A DNA stretch of 64,000 nucleotides from Cerrena zonata (taxonomy: Eukaryota; Basidiomycota; Agaricomycetes; Polyporales; Cerrenaceae). The DNA is taken from NCBI GenBank assembly GCA_038087015.1, contig JASBNA010000001.1, forward strand, positions 2,728,001-2,792,000. The letters run 5' to 3'. The first letter of the stretch is position 1, and each line of letters opens with the position of its first letter. The notes under the pieces were generated by a model. The model did not search any database. It was not told the DNA's origin and saw only the letters and a list, made by a program, of their open reading frames with translations. Shown piece by piece: positions 11,135-23,132 of the stretch. The position numbers and the translations under genes are program-made.

Positions 11135-14100
11135 ATGACCTCTGTAACTAAATACACTTTGGTAGCGGCTCACCTCTCGCCGCTATACCCCCCGTCTCAG
11201 GCAACACCTCTTGTAATCTCTACAAAGCAAACGAATGCTCCTCTCCCAAATCTTACAGCAGATACAGACATACCACTAGAACATGCGACCCATTCTCAGA
11301 TATTCGATTCACCTTCCACTGGTTCTATACTTATGCGCCTCATTCATGGAGGGCTAATTCTTGAACTCATTCCATTGACGCGCAAGGCTAACACCCTACG
11401 ACTCGTATTCCCCGACGTCATCCTGCCCTATCCCTCCTTGACGGTTTGGGATAACCAAGAGCTACATGTGATCGCTGTAACAAGCATTGGCTCTCTATTC
11501 AGAGTAGTGCTACCACTAATTGATGGAGAACTCCTTTGGCATAACATCTCGGCACCAAGGAAGTGGTGGCGAGAGTATGTAGTCATGAAGCTACAAGGAG
11601 GAAGCACGAGTCGCTGCTTGGTTCAAGTTCAGGGCTGTGACTGTGTCGCTATCAGTCTACCTGACGGATCGTTGCTGCGATTGGATGTCAGGATGTTGGA
11701 CAATGATACAGAGGACGGTATGAACATTACGCACTCGGCCATTGTTTTATTGACTGAGTAAACGCGAGTGTAGACCAATGGGATGAAACCGTACATCACC
11801 ACTCATCGTTTTTGAATTCCCTCACTTCGTTCCTTCAAAGTGAAGTACCAGGAGCCTCGGACATCGTGTCGTTGGCTGCTTTACCACATCCGACTGACAT
11901 TGGTCATACCTGGTCACTCTCGAGAGACAGGACGCTCCGTCTGTGGACCAGCGCGGGATACGTAGGTGTGAAAAATCTTGCTGCATCGTCCGGATCCCAT
12001 GCTCCGACATCATCAAATGGTCAGAAAACACCTGCACTACTACCAGACATCTCTCAACGTCTATTACGCGCCTTCATTCGCGATGACACTAAAACTCCTT
12101 ATGTCGTTGCCTTCATCCCCTCCGAGTCCGCCGTTAGTGCTGGTACATTTCATATCGTCAGTACCACCAATGACAACTTAGAAGTTTCCGAAACTGTCAA
12201 CTGCCCCACCAACAGCGTTCATTCCCACCTTCAGGATTTTATTGTCAAGGATGGTGTGCTGCATACACTGTGGGATCGACAAGGTCAATCTCTGGTTCAG
12301 TGGATCAATATACTCGTTGATCCCCGCAAAGGAGTGCCAGAATGGACAACGGCAACTTACTCCAACGAGGTTGAACTCACTCCTGCCTACCTTGATGAAC
12401 TGCTCCTCTCTCCAGGATCCTTGACAGATAGGTATTTCGAGGCTATCATGCGTCCGGGCATGTTTTCAGATCTTACACTTCGACTGGCCCTAGCACAATA
12501 CACCGATGCTTGTCTATCACTTCCTGGCGAACAACCCCCTCAGTTGTACACCTCATACACCTCCTTAGGCGAGAACATTGCCGCTATAGTTGGCTGTACC
12601 GTTCAGTTGACAAAAGACCCCCGCAGTGGTGCGCCACAGTACGAACAATACTGGAGCGCTCTGAAGAGGGACTGGGAAGGCTTCATTGCTAGGTGTAGGG
12701 AACTCGAGAGAAGTGCACGGTGGCCTCTAGCCATCGGTTTTAGCGATCTCATGTCTGATCCCCTTGTAATTGAGAGGGAGAGGATCGCTTCTGTGGTGGA
12801 AACAGAGCAAACATTACATTTCCCCCCCCGGTTCATCGTCATTACCCGAAGTAGCACCCTGGCATTTGGTTGGAATCCTTTGGAAGCTGCGCTCCAATCT
12901 CGGTCAGAAGTTTATGGCAATCCTGGAGGCGAAAGTCATCGAGATGGTACATCAGGACACCGACTTTGCCTTTGCGGAGATTCTCAAGATGCAGCAGGAA
13001 AGCTATCATTAACAGAACATCTTGACGAAGGTTTCGATGAATGGATTAACGGTCGCCTCCAAACTATTGAAGATATTCAGAACGAGGCTAGAGTTGTGCT
13101 CAATCTTATCGGAGGTCTGGACAAACAAGTGAAAGCAGAAGAAGAAGAAGCATCGGAATCTTTACTGCTGTCACCCATCCTGGAATGGCGTAGAGCTCTA
13201 GTGTCATCCTATGCAACCACCTGCGTACATGCAAGATACGATCATTGCGTCGCTCTCATCACACTTCTTATCTTCCTCGCACCAAACCTTGATGAATGGG
13301 ATCCTAATCTACTTGCGGAGATCCTCGTCGTGTTTCGGGGTATCGCGATATTACGTTATACCTCACGACAACCGGCCGGTACCCCTTCCCCCGACCCAGG
13401 AAGTGAAGAAGAAGTCATTGCCAGTCTGCGCAATATGAACTTTTCGTCCACCGTACCTCAATATGCACCCTCCGTTTCCCTATTCCATCGACTCATAGAA
13501 CATGACAATTCTCCAAAAGGGATACCCGGAGCGGCTCATGCCTTCCTGGATAACACAGGGCTCCTGCAATCACTCTCGCCCGCGTACGCAACGAGCTCGG
13601 AAACTGCCTTCGGTGAGAGGCTCCGACGTTTGGGGTACCATGAAGCAGCAAGGGACTGTTTAGAGTGGCTTCCCAGCACACCAGGCGTTCGATACGTGTT
13701 GGCCAGATTGTGGATCGACGAAGGGCGGTATGATGATGCCGCCTATGCCATGCAACGAATTGCGGGAGCGTTTGGTAAGCTCTCTCTCCTTAATTTCCAG
13801 TAAATCCAAAATGTCCCGCCGTATTAATTCCTGCACGCCAGGTGTGCGAGATGGCCTCTCTGCAGAAGACCAATACGCACTACAATCCGTCTTGTCTGGG
13901 GGCTTCTATGATTCATCTTTTCACTTTTATCATCATGTAGCCTCTCTGTTCAAAGCGGCAGGTGTCACCATGCACGAAGTGACTTTCTCCCAATTGTCGC
14001 TCTCTGTTGCGCCTCCCGAAGTGAACACAAACTCCCTTTGGTACAGTGTTGTGCGTGGCTTCACAGATCTGGGGCTCTATCAAGATGCGTACGCGACCTT

Positions 14101-15712
14101 GATCGCCTCTCCGTATGACAAATTGTGAGTCTCTGACCTCCTTACCCCGGATGACCCTAATGATCGTTCATGAAGGAAACGGGAATGTATCGGGCAACTA
14201 GTATACCGAATGTGTGAAGAGAATGCTGTTGATCGCCTCATGACATTCAACTTCTCCGGTCTCACGACCGAAGTGGAAGAAGCTCTTTCATTTAAAGTAA
14301 GGAACGCAGATCCACGCGTACGACCCTTTTACTCCAGGATTCTCTATGCATGGTATATTTCCAGAGGTGACTACAGGAATGGTAAGAACATCTCCTTCCG
14401 AAGTATGAGGACCAGACTTATGCGTACAAATCACAGCTTCTTCTGTCATGTACCAGCGTGCACGCAAATTGGCCTCTTTGGTTGATAGCCCTGCGGATTT
14501 CATAGCCTTAGCGGAGCTTCAATTGGAAGCCTATGTAGTCAGTATCAACGCGTTGTCTTTAATAGATCCGGGAAGCGCCTGGTTCGTCATGACAGTCGTC
14601 AGTGAACACGACCGCGAGGCAAGTCTTGACAAGGTTTATTCTTTGGAATGCTCTACTGACATAGATCCCAGTCGCGGAAAAGGCGAAAGCTGTCTGTCCA
14701 CATACCGGAAAGCAGATACTCACACGGGAAGAAGGATGCGGAGATCGTCCAACTCTCAGACATCCACTATGAACACGCCCTCTTGTCTGCGCAAGTCGAG
14801 CTGGTTCAACGAGACCCGCAATTCCTACCCGGAGGTGGTCAGTTGATTCATTTCCTAGATGAATATAGAACTAAAGATTTATGTAGGACTCTCCTTGCCG
14901 CCTTCGTCTGTAATTTTGAAGCTTGCACAGAAGGGTCGGTTTAATACCACCCTGGCTATGGCTCGCACTCTCGAAGTCGATATGTCGGATGTATTTGCGC
15001 ACCTAACCAATCAGTGCATACGTCTCTCGAGGGATCCAGAAGCCGTAATGTAAGCCCCACCTCCTTAGTAAGTAATCGATCTAACGATTCTGTCTTGTAG
15101 AGGTGAAGATACCTCTGATTGGCTCCTTACCGATAAAGTATCATCATGGGCCGGATCGTACCCCGACCGAGGGTGGCGATATCTTCGCCAGGCGTTGGAG
15201 AAATATGATGGACCCCAAAGCGACTTTTCGTATAGCAAGACTGTATTGGACACACTTCTGGCCTTCGATAGGTCTTCATCACCTCCGCCGTGGCTGGTAC
15301 AATCGCTTCAGGTAAGCGATAATCATCTATCGTGACGAGCATGCGTTGAATGAAAGTGACAGGAACATCACCCCGAATTCTTGATCAGATCGTACTTGCG
15401 GTATGACCTTCTTGACCTCGCTGTAGAACAGGTTTTATCCCTCATGCGCAAGGTGAGGAGTTACCTCCGTAATATTTCGTACATTATTAACCTTAACTCG
15501 CATTCGAATAGAGTGACACACAACTAATAAACGAGAAGCCTCGGGGAAAATATGCAACTTGGCTTCCATATACACTGATAGATCAAATCCTAGCTGCGAC
15601 GGAACCGCAAGACAGTTTACCTATCAGTACTCGCGCATCAGTGCAAGACCTTCGTACAGAGATTGCGAACCGTCTAACACGTATCCAAAAGCTTGCAGAG
15701 GATGAACAATGA
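11135..15712 (+). CDS. NUP160: Nucleoporin Nup160/Nup120 of the nuclear pore Y complex
   Basis: At least ten exons give roughly 1,300 residues. Exon 1 is 11135-11717 and exon 2 is 11774-13774. The beta-propeller region shows the family hallmarks VHHHSSFLNSLTSFL and DIGHTWSLSRDRTLRLW. The long alpha-helical C-terminus includes YYHH-like FYHHVASLFK, RPFYSRILYAWYI, VMYQRARKLA, RKRRKLSVHIPESRY and ALLSAQVELV. Nup160/Nup120 is a scaffold arm of the Y (Nup107-160/Nup84) complex of the nuclear pore. One intron after the residues HDRE starts with GC (AG/GCAAGT) instead of GT; see findings. Stop TGA is at 15710. Family call is firm. Confidence 0.93.
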
Positions 15713-15970
15713 CTTATCGGGCCCCAAAATTATTAGTTTATCGAACCTGTACATATGTTACATTGCATGCTATAATATCCTACTCCGTGTATCATACCAT
15801 TGTCTGGAACTGACGAGACTGCATCCCGAAAGGCTCGAGTTGAATCCAAGAGCGCTTGTATCTGTCGTGGGAAACATTCGGATGCTCCTGGCCCACCCGA
15901 AGTCTGAACTGCAACCACATAAATTTCTATTATCCTTTCTATCGTTTGAATTGCGTCCGCATCTATCATC

Positions 15971-16436
15971 ATGAGCAACTTCAGGAGGTCGTTTATGAGG
16001 AACTGGTTTGCCGTCGAGGTGAGTAGATTGTTTCACTCATTCGTTCTTCAGGCCTGACGTCTGACTTGTAGGCACTTCCAATGTGAGTTGTAACTTCTTG
16101 CACTCCAACTATGATGATGCGAATGGGGAATTTGTAGCTACGGTGTCGTCGGTATTGTTGTCGCCGGCGGTTCCTGGTATCTCTACCGTCTTGCCAAGGG
16201 TCCCAACGGTATGTCCTGCCTCCTAACATGCGGTTATCCTCAATGATTTTGACGCACTGCTCTCAGTTATCTGGACCCACTCAAACCCCACCCCATGGAA
16301 CGACATCAAGCCCAATGAGGGTACCAAGCTCTTGACTGTTAACCAACATTTTGACAAAGGGTACGTTCATCGGTGTACTTTTTCTGACTATGTAACACTG
16401 ATTGGGGACTATAGTTGGGACCGTAAGAAGCTCTGA
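15971..16436 (+). CDS. NDUFA4: NDUFA4/MLRQ-like respiratory chain subunit (B12D family)
   Basis: Five exons (15971-16018, 16072-16082, 16138-16208, 16267-16360, 16415-16436) give 81 residues, the usual size. A single membrane helix (YGVVGIVVAGGSWYLYRLA) is followed by VIWTHSNPTPWNDIKPNE, the conserved W-x5-P-x-PW-x3-P motif of the MLRQ/B12D family. In animals NDUFA4 is a subunit tied to cytochrome c oxidase although first assigned to complex I; the fungal member is assumed to act in the mitochondrial inner membrane. Exon 2 is only 11 nt. It follows Nup160 on the same strand with a 258 bp gap. Confidence 0.85.
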
Positions 16437-16686
16437 ACAACTACATTGTGTACCGATGGATGGGGCAACTCTTTCGCATTAGGTGTAAAATTGCAGTTTT
16501 GTACCCAGTCCGCTTAAGATCCAATTCCTTTCCTTTCATTCGAGGAGGCTTCACTGCTTATGTTGTGACATGACGTTTCGTGTGACTCTGATTACGGCCC
16601 GGGCGTGCGCGAACTACTTAACTTGCACTCAGAACAAACTCTGCACAACTACTCACCCCCGTGTTCTTGGATTGGACTCCATAAAG

Positions 16687-18090
16687 ATGGTAATCGCACT
16701 GGACTCACCCCAACCAGTTTATGTTCTGCCACCGCTTTTCGATATACCAGATACTGATGAAGATCGTCCTAAGTCTGGTTTAGCTCTTGTAAGACTTTTG
16801 ACACATCTCAATCAGATCATGCTAATTTTTGCAGAGGGAAGTCGGAGTCTTGAGCCTTCCTGAGATCGTATTTGGGGCTGCATCGTTCTCGGGCTTCTAC
16901 AACGGCGACGATCATCTCACCAGTACGATCCCTGTTCGTACTGTTCGTCTAGCCCTGAGGTGTGTCAGAAGACTATCCAGTTCTTCACAGAAGTCATAAG
17001 AGAATTTCTAGATACGGCATCAATGTATTCGATACCTCACCGTACTATGGTCCATCCGAGATTGTTTTGGGGACTGCTCTCAAAACTCTAGAGCCTGACT
17101 TCCCGCGCTCATCTTATCGATTGGTATCTAGTTTCTATCTGCACGTATCGTCTAAGAAAACCGTAGTCATACCTGCTCTATTCTAGATGACAAAATGTGG
17201 TCGGTTTGGACCGAAGGCAGAAGATTTTGATTATTCACCTCGAGCAATTCGAGCTTGTGTGAAGCGTAGCTTGGAGCGCTTTCATACGAATTACCTAGAT
17301 GCTGTCTACCTCCATGATGTAGAATTTATTTGCGCCTCAGTTCAACCACGAACATCAGGAAACCATATTGATGCTTTGTCCTCAGAGAACGGGGAATACG
17401 GCCTCCTGGAGGGTCACGAAGCAAACATTCGAGGTCCAGGCGACCAGATAATTCTAGACGCGATCGCCGAATTGAGGAAGATGAAGGAGGAAGGGATCGT
17501 CAAGAACATTGGAATTACAGGTCAGTAACGGGTTTCTTGCGGAAATGTTCTGAATTGAGACTCGATCCTTAGGATATCCACTACCTACCCTTCTTCGCCT
17601 TGCTCTGCTCGTTTCTCACACAACACCATTTGAACCCTTGGACGTCATACTCTCATATTCGCATCTGAATTTACAGAATGAGACACTGTCTGCTTTCCTG
17701 CCTCATTTCAGGGAGCGTGCACATGTCAAACAACTCGTTGCAGCATCTCCCATCAACATGGGTTTGCTGACGCCTTCTCCACCGAAATGGCATCCAGCCT
17801 CGGAAGAGTCGCGGGATGCATCCCGCTTGGCGCATGACATATGTGTAAAGGAAGAATGGGCAGGAGGCTTGGTAGATGTCGCACTTGGGTTTGCGTATCG
17901 CCGGGGTCAAGAGTTGGGGCTCCCTACGGTTGTGGGTTTGAGTCAGCCACGTGAGGTTCACGAGAATATCCAAGTTTGGAGAGCATTGCAGGAACAGACC
18001 GCAGAAAAGTCAAAGGAAAGAGCCGACATTGAGGGACGCGTATTGGGAGCATTCAAAGACGTTCAAGGGTGGTCATGGGCTTCGCCCTAA
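16687..18090 (+). CDS. ARA2: Aldo-keto reductase, D-arabinose 1-dehydrogenase type
   Basis: Five exons (16687-16788, 16835-16959, 17012-17123, 17187-17520, 17573-18090) join in frame into 396 residues. Aldo-keto reductase catalytic residues are visible: Asp and Tyr in NVFDTSPYYGPSE, Lys in MTKCGRFGP and His in YLHDVEF. The long loop after DVEF and the overall length match the NAD-dependent D-arabinose dehydrogenases (Ara2), which make D-arabinono-1,4-lactone for D-erythroascorbate, an antioxidant. An L-galactose dehydrogenase-like activity is the nearest alternative. It is convergent with STI1, 113 bp apart. Confidence 0.88.
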
Positions 18091-18203
18091 GGTGATGCAA
18101 ACTATTGTACTTCGATAGCGATTATGTGGAGAGCAATACAAATACACATGTCAACCAAAGCAAAAAATGGGGCTACATTTTCCTTGAGTTCCTATGTCTA
18201 CAC

Positions 18204-20230
18204 TTAACGAGTCTTGATGATACCAGCGTTGACCAATTTCATGATCTTCTCGCGAACAGCAGGGTTCTTCATGTGATCTTGTAGGGCGGCGGGGTTGGAC
18301 TGAGCTTGTTGGAGGATGGATTGCATAATGGGGTCGCCCATAATGCTCTACAACAATCCGAGTTCAGTAACCGGATCTTCCGACTATAGCAATCTGAGCT
18401 ACTTACCGCAACTTCCGGATCACGCATCGCCCTCTGCAAAGTCTCCTCCTCGTTCTCACCTTCCCTCTGGCTCCACATCGCCTGCTGGCACTTCAGAACC
18501 TGATCCTGGATCTCTTTAGCATGCTTCCTCTCCTCATCGACATCCGCAGCCTGCTGAACGGCTTCGATAGCCTTTGTGTAATCCCTCATGGCGAACAAGA
18601 CATGACTCTTGCGAATGTATGCCTTGACAAATTTAGGATCAACTTTAATGGCTTCTTCAGCATCTTTGAGAGCTTCAGGGAGAGCAACGAGTTTAGTGTA
18701 TGCATTTGAACGATTGTTGTATCCACGGGGGTCCTTGGGGTCTCGCTTGATGGATTCTGTGTACGCTTTGACAGCACCAGCGAAGTCACCAGCCTTGAAA
18801 AGAGTGTTTCCCTCCTCACGAGCCTCGGCGGCCTTCTCTGGGTTAATGTAGGCTAGACGAGTAGCTTCTGCCTGGGCTCGTTCGGTTTCACGGAGCTTGT
18901 TAAGGATATCAGGTGTACGGTGCTCGGTGAGGGACTTGTTGAAGTATTTGATAGCGGTAGGGAGATCGCCCTTTTTCGTGTACGATGTACCGATACGACC
19001 AAGCGCTTTAGCAACTAGCTTGTAATCTGCACGCAGCTGGAAAAAATTCAATATGAAGTCGAGAACGGTGATACTTCGGGAAACTCACCGAACGACCTTC
19101 CTCTACAGCTTTTTCACAAGTCTCTATACATTTATCGAATTCACCCTGTTCAAAATAAACCGCTAAAATACCGTGTGAGCTCTCCGTATGCATGTATGTT
19201 ATTTAAGGTCACTCACCACCCAAGTTAGTGAGGAAAGTGATATCCTTAGGATAAAGGTCCCAGGCTTTCGAGAAATGCGCCGTAGCCTTTTCGAAATTAC
19301 GAGCCTTATAAGCCTCGGCTCCAAGCTTCTTCTCAGCTTCTGCCTCGGCCTTCAGCTTCTTCTCCTCTTGTTCCTCCTCGTTCATCTCAACATCTTCAGG
19401 TTCCGGAGCAGGAGGTGGCGCAGAGGGCCTCGAAGAAGAGGCTGCCGGAGGTGGTGATTGGGATTGCGGCGGGGGAGTATCTTTTTGGAGACCAGGAGGC
19501 AACTCGTCGGAGCCCTCATCCCGTGAAAATCCTTGGATGTCGATACCCATCAAAACACCTAGGACGTTGATCATACGAGGGTCTGAGCCAAGAAGACTCT
19601 CAGCAAATTTGGGGTTCTGTTGACAGAGCTTGAGTGTCTCCACCCATCTTGGGTCTGCGAGATCCTTAGCCGTACGAGGATTTGCGGCGAGTTTTCCAAG
19701 GAAATTAGGATCTGAGAACATCTTTCCGATTCCAAGTCCTTGAGCAGCATCATCACGTCCGCCAGCAGCTATGATACCCAATTATTCGGATATTTTACCT
19801 GGGTATTTACATCAGACGTACCTTTAGCGTCCTTGACTTCCTGCAGTCCCTTTCGGAGCACGGGACTATCTTCAATTTTGAGACCAGCTTCATAAGTCTC
19901 CAATGCCTCATCGTAACGACGAAGACCATGAAGAGCAGCACCCTTACGGGAGTAACCCTTTCGACCAGGTTGGGTTTAGCGAGACACACTATTATGATGT
20001 ACACCTAATGTTAAAATCAAAATCGATTAGAAGCGAGGTATACGAACCTTCTCAGCATCTTCCAATGCCTCGGCGTACTGCTTCTTAGCAGCCTTTGCGG
20101 CACTACGATTCGACCAGAGCACATGATTTTGTGGGTCGAGGTCAATTGCCTTGGAGAAGAGGTCGATAGCATTGTCGTAGTCCTTGGCTTGGAAAGCCTT
20201 GTTTCCTTGGTCTTTGAGAACGTTTGCCAT
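18204..20230 (-). CDS. STI1: Hsp90 co-chaperone STI1/Hop, with an apparent +1 base frameshift
   Basis: Six exons (20230-20048, 19988-19822, 19768-19217, 19162-19089, 19036-18407, 18347-18204) give about 582 residues in the order TPR1, DP1, TPR2A, TPR2B, DP2. TPR1 starts ADVLKEQGN-like ANVLKDQGNKAFQAKDYDNA; DP1 has DPNFLGKLAANPRTAKDL; TPR2B has AREEGNTLFKAGDFAGAV; DP2 ends LVNAGIIKTR. Sti1 links Hsp70 and Hsp90 in the cytosol and hands over client proteins. In exon 2 the conserved PTWSKGYSRKGA can only be read with one extra base near 19955-19960 (CCC/TTT runs), so the frame as given is broken there. A perfect heat-shock element lies upstream. Everything else about the gene looks intact and functional. 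Confidence 0.94.
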
Positions 20231-20350
20231 GAACTAGGATCGTTATGGGTCGTGAAAGAATATGTGAGTTAACAGAAAGAGACGGGGTAGATTGCAGAGA
20301 GGCGTTGCATGCCCAGAGTAACTGGATTTATTGCAGTTCTGTATTGGGAT

Positions 20351-20368
20351 GAAGGTTCGAGAACTTTC
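20351..20368 (-). promoter_or_regulatory. Heat-shock element upstream of STI1
   Basis: The sequence GAAGGTTCGAGAACTTTC has four alternating GAA/TTC units starting at 20351, 20356, 20361 and 20366, exactly 5 bp apart. This is a perfect four-unit binding site for heat-shock factor Hsf1. It sits 121 bp upstream of the STI1 ATG, and STI1 is a known Hsf1 target in fungi and animals. The gene on the other side ends here, so STI1 is the only likely target. Confidence 0.85.
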
Positions 20369-20529
20369 CGACTTATGTTGTAAACCCTAACCCCATCCAA
20401 TGCATTACGACCACGGCTCTTATGCAGAAATAGCACTGTAGAATACTGTAGAATGGTGACTATTATACGTGGATAACAAAAATGAGTAGGGGTCTAATTC
20501 AATGCAGTATGTGATACCATCGCTACCTC

Positions 20530-21665
20530 TCACTTACGCTTGAGGAACTTCAGGTACGCAGCACTAACAAACGACCAATCTACCACAGACCAGAATCGCT
20601 TCACATATTCCTCCTTGCCCCAGATACCATAACCCGCACTAATCCAAGCATGTTCGTGAACAGAGAGTGCAAGTAACGGGAAGAGCTTTTTGCCCGCCTC
20701 TTTCGTCTTGTTGAACTTTTGGCCCATCATTTGTGTGTCCGATGACGTCGTATTATGGATGGATTTAGGCGTGATATTCAATGCTGCGAAGGCAGATGCC
20801 GACGTGGAGAAAGTTCGTGAAGGGGTTTGGGGGTGTATGGGCGGGAAATTGTGAGAGACCCCTGATGCAGGCGAAGAAGGTGCTGGCGGAGGAGTAGGAG
20901 AAGATGATGCGAAGCCCTCTGGTGCTGGGTGGCGTGAGGTCTTCACCCACTACGGACCAGGCACTAGGATGGTCAACTTCTCGAGACCGCACGAGAAGTG
21001 TTCCAGCACCGAAAGTAGGAAGCACAGCAAGGTTTCCTGATGGGTCAGTGCAGAGCCATACCCATCCGGATGAGAACATTCCCAAAGCGGTAGCACCAAC
21101 ATTCGATTTGAGTTGGTCAAGGTTACCGAAGTCTTTTCGAATTTGTGCGCCAAGTACTGGGTCGATATTCCTTTCATGGGACATGTCGTCAGCGGGAGGT
21201 GGTTTCTGACAGCACGTATATATTAGACTTAACATCCCGTGAGTCTCGTTAGAGACAAACTCACCATGCATTCCAGGAAGAACGAGTTGTTCAAAGCCTC
21301 GCTCGAGTAGTTAAATGCAAGGACCTTATTAGGGTCAGCAGCAGTGTCGATTACTGTCTGTACAACACTCTTGTTCTCCTGTTCGGTGCCTACAGGTAGA
21401 ACCCAAGTCAATGTAAAGCACTACACAAGAACAGTACAACAAACGTACTTTTGACCTCGTCATTTAGTCTGTCCAAGAGACCTTGCTGGTACTCAACAGC
21501 AATCGTTTTTAAGGTGGCGGGCGGAAGGAAATCACCAAGGCCGCCTTCTACGGGGTATGACAGCTCTTTCCGGGTGTGCAAACATCTTGACCACACAGGT
21601 AAACGGTGCGCCGAGCGACGCGCAGCGCGAGTCGACGCGGAAAGCTGCAGTCCTAGTCTGTTCAT
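20530..21665 (-). CDS. Mitochondrial small ribosomal subunit protein of superoxide-dismutase fold (mS42/mS43 type), frame break
   Basis: The N-terminus is Arg/Ser-rich (MNRLGLQLSASTRAARRSAH), a likely mitochondrial presequence. The SOD-like N half continues with HTRKELSYPVEGGLGDFLPP and NSFFLECM; the C half has GATALGMFSSGWVWL, LPTFGAGTLLVRSRE and finally SVHEHAWISAGYGIWGKEEY and VKRFWSVVDW. Metal-ligand spacing of true SODs is not kept, as expected for the ribosomal proteins Mrp1/Rsm26. Between about 20940 and 21000 the reading frame switches. Either a 52 nt intron (GTGCGG...GAAG) removes the VRSRE stretch, or there is a one-base error. The C-terminal block is clearly conserved, so the gene is real. 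Confidence 0.82.
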
Positions 21666-21992
21666 TTTTATGACCGTGAACTAGGAAAGGTAGCAGAGGT
21701 GTAAATGGAGTGACGACTGAAAGTAAACAGTGTTCCAGCTCATTTGCTGGAAGCTCAACCAATGAGCGCTTCCAAAATTTGGACGAATTTAGGTCTCGGC
21801 CCGGCACCTGCCGCTCCCTCTCTCTGTACACGTCGATCGGTAACATGGCTCTCATACTTATAGACCATCTCAAACGACCTTAGATACTGGAGGCTTTACG
21901 ACGACTTGATTGTCGTTCCATCACCAATCGTATAGCTCTGAAACCTACTCTGGACTCCTTCCCATTCCTTTTGAAAGTCCAGCCAACTCAAA
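21666..21992. promoter_or_regulatory. Divergent promoter region, mitoribosomal gene / OST2
   Basis: A 327 bp gap between two head-to-head ATGs must serve both genes. No specific site was recognised. Confidence 0.55.
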
Positions 21993-22481
21993 ATGACACC
22001 TAAAGCTACTTCAACCGCTAAACCGCAGCAAGCAACTGCTGCTCCAAACGCGTTGGAATCGTTGTTGAAAGCGTACAATGAGACAACATCATCTCGCCTC
22101 AAGACCGTCGATGCATTCCTTGTCTTCCTTATGCTTTCAGGGATTGTCCAATTCCTTTATTGCATCCTTGTTACCAACTTCCCCTTCAATGCATTCCTCG
22201 CTGGGTATGCAAGACAATGCCGTATACATGTTGCGACGAATGCTTATGAAGGTCTCGCATTATAGATTCTCTAGCTGTGTTGGACAATTCGTCTTGACGG
22301 CATCGTTGCGATCACAAGTGAACCCCGCAAACCGCGCAGAATTCAAGGATGTTTCACCAGAACGGTACGTGTCCCTGGTTGCAGGCTCGAACTCTTGCTT
22401 AACGATGTCCACAGAGCATTCGCCGACTTTGCAATGGGTTCCATAGTCTTACACTTCTTCGTGTTCAACTTCCTCGGATAA
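21993..22481 (+). CDS. OST2: Oligosaccharyltransferase subunit OST2/DAD1
   Basis: Three exons (21993-22204, 22266-22364, 22415-22481) give 125 residues, close to DAD1 size. Typical motifs: LLKAYNETTSSRLKTVDAFL, a first membrane helix, GIVQFLYC, FPFNAFLAGFSSCVGQFVL, SLRSQVNPANRAEF and the C-terminus VLHFFVFNFLG. This is a small membrane subunit of the endoplasmic reticulum oligosaccharyltransferase that transfers N-glycans to nascent proteins. The start is set by the conserved region and a short Ala/Thr/Pro-rich N-terminus. Confidence 0.96.
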
Positions 22482-22688
22482 GAGTTATATATGGACGTTT
22501 CGTGTGCCGCTTACTGAGTGATGAAGAGATTGTACTCATGTGTTTCGGAACAATTCGATCCTCCTATTCATTGCTGCTATGCGTGTCGTAAAGTAGTGGT
22601 ACAGACCGAGGTGCGAAAGACGGATAATATTGAGGAAATGAGCGATGGCTGAGCAGTGAGCTCTGGGATTATATGACCGAGAGGCTGG

Positions 22689-23132
22689 TTAGTGCTTCCT
22701 CTCAAACGACGGTGAACGCTGTTGAGGTATGGTTAATCATGCCGAAGTGCAAAAAAGAGGCAAAGCTTACTCCGAAGACTACGACCGCGAAGTCAAACGC
22801 ATATTCTCCTAGAGGCGCAGCATACGTCACTGAGATTCTGTAGAAACAGTTTAGATATTCAATTGTACATACCCATCTCCAGGTATGATCGGAGTAGTTC
22901 TGCATGGTAAACAATCAGCTAAATGAGGCTACAGTGACGGAGGTGGAAGAGATACATACGTCTGATGTCTTTATTCGGCACCTCAGCGAGTTTAGGCCTA
23001 CTGCAAGGTCAGTTTAGGTATTGGATTGAAAGGAAATCCCACGCACGTTAGGCCAGTCGATCGTTTAACTCCGGCCAAGAAGGCACTAATCAAGAGAGCG
23101 TCGAGACCGAGATGGAATAGCTTTCCGAACAT
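22689..23132 (-). CDS. Small DUF1748 family protein
   Basis: The first exon reads MFGKLFHLGLDALLISAFLA then GVKRSTGL, the usual start of DUF1748 proteins. Later short exons give RPKLAEVPNKDIR, a stretch near LLRSYLEMG, FDFAVVVFG and a final SPSFERKH before the stop at 22689. Five small exons are needed, the junctions being inferred from GT/AG and frame. S. cerevisiae Min8 (YPR010C-A) belongs to this family, and a mitochondrial location is likely, but function is unknown. It is convergent with OST2. Confidence 0.7.

Noticed and set aside
22078..22446. 122-codon + frame overlapping OST2
   Set aside because: It is another frame of the OST2 exons and introns; the OST2 frame has the conserved sequence.
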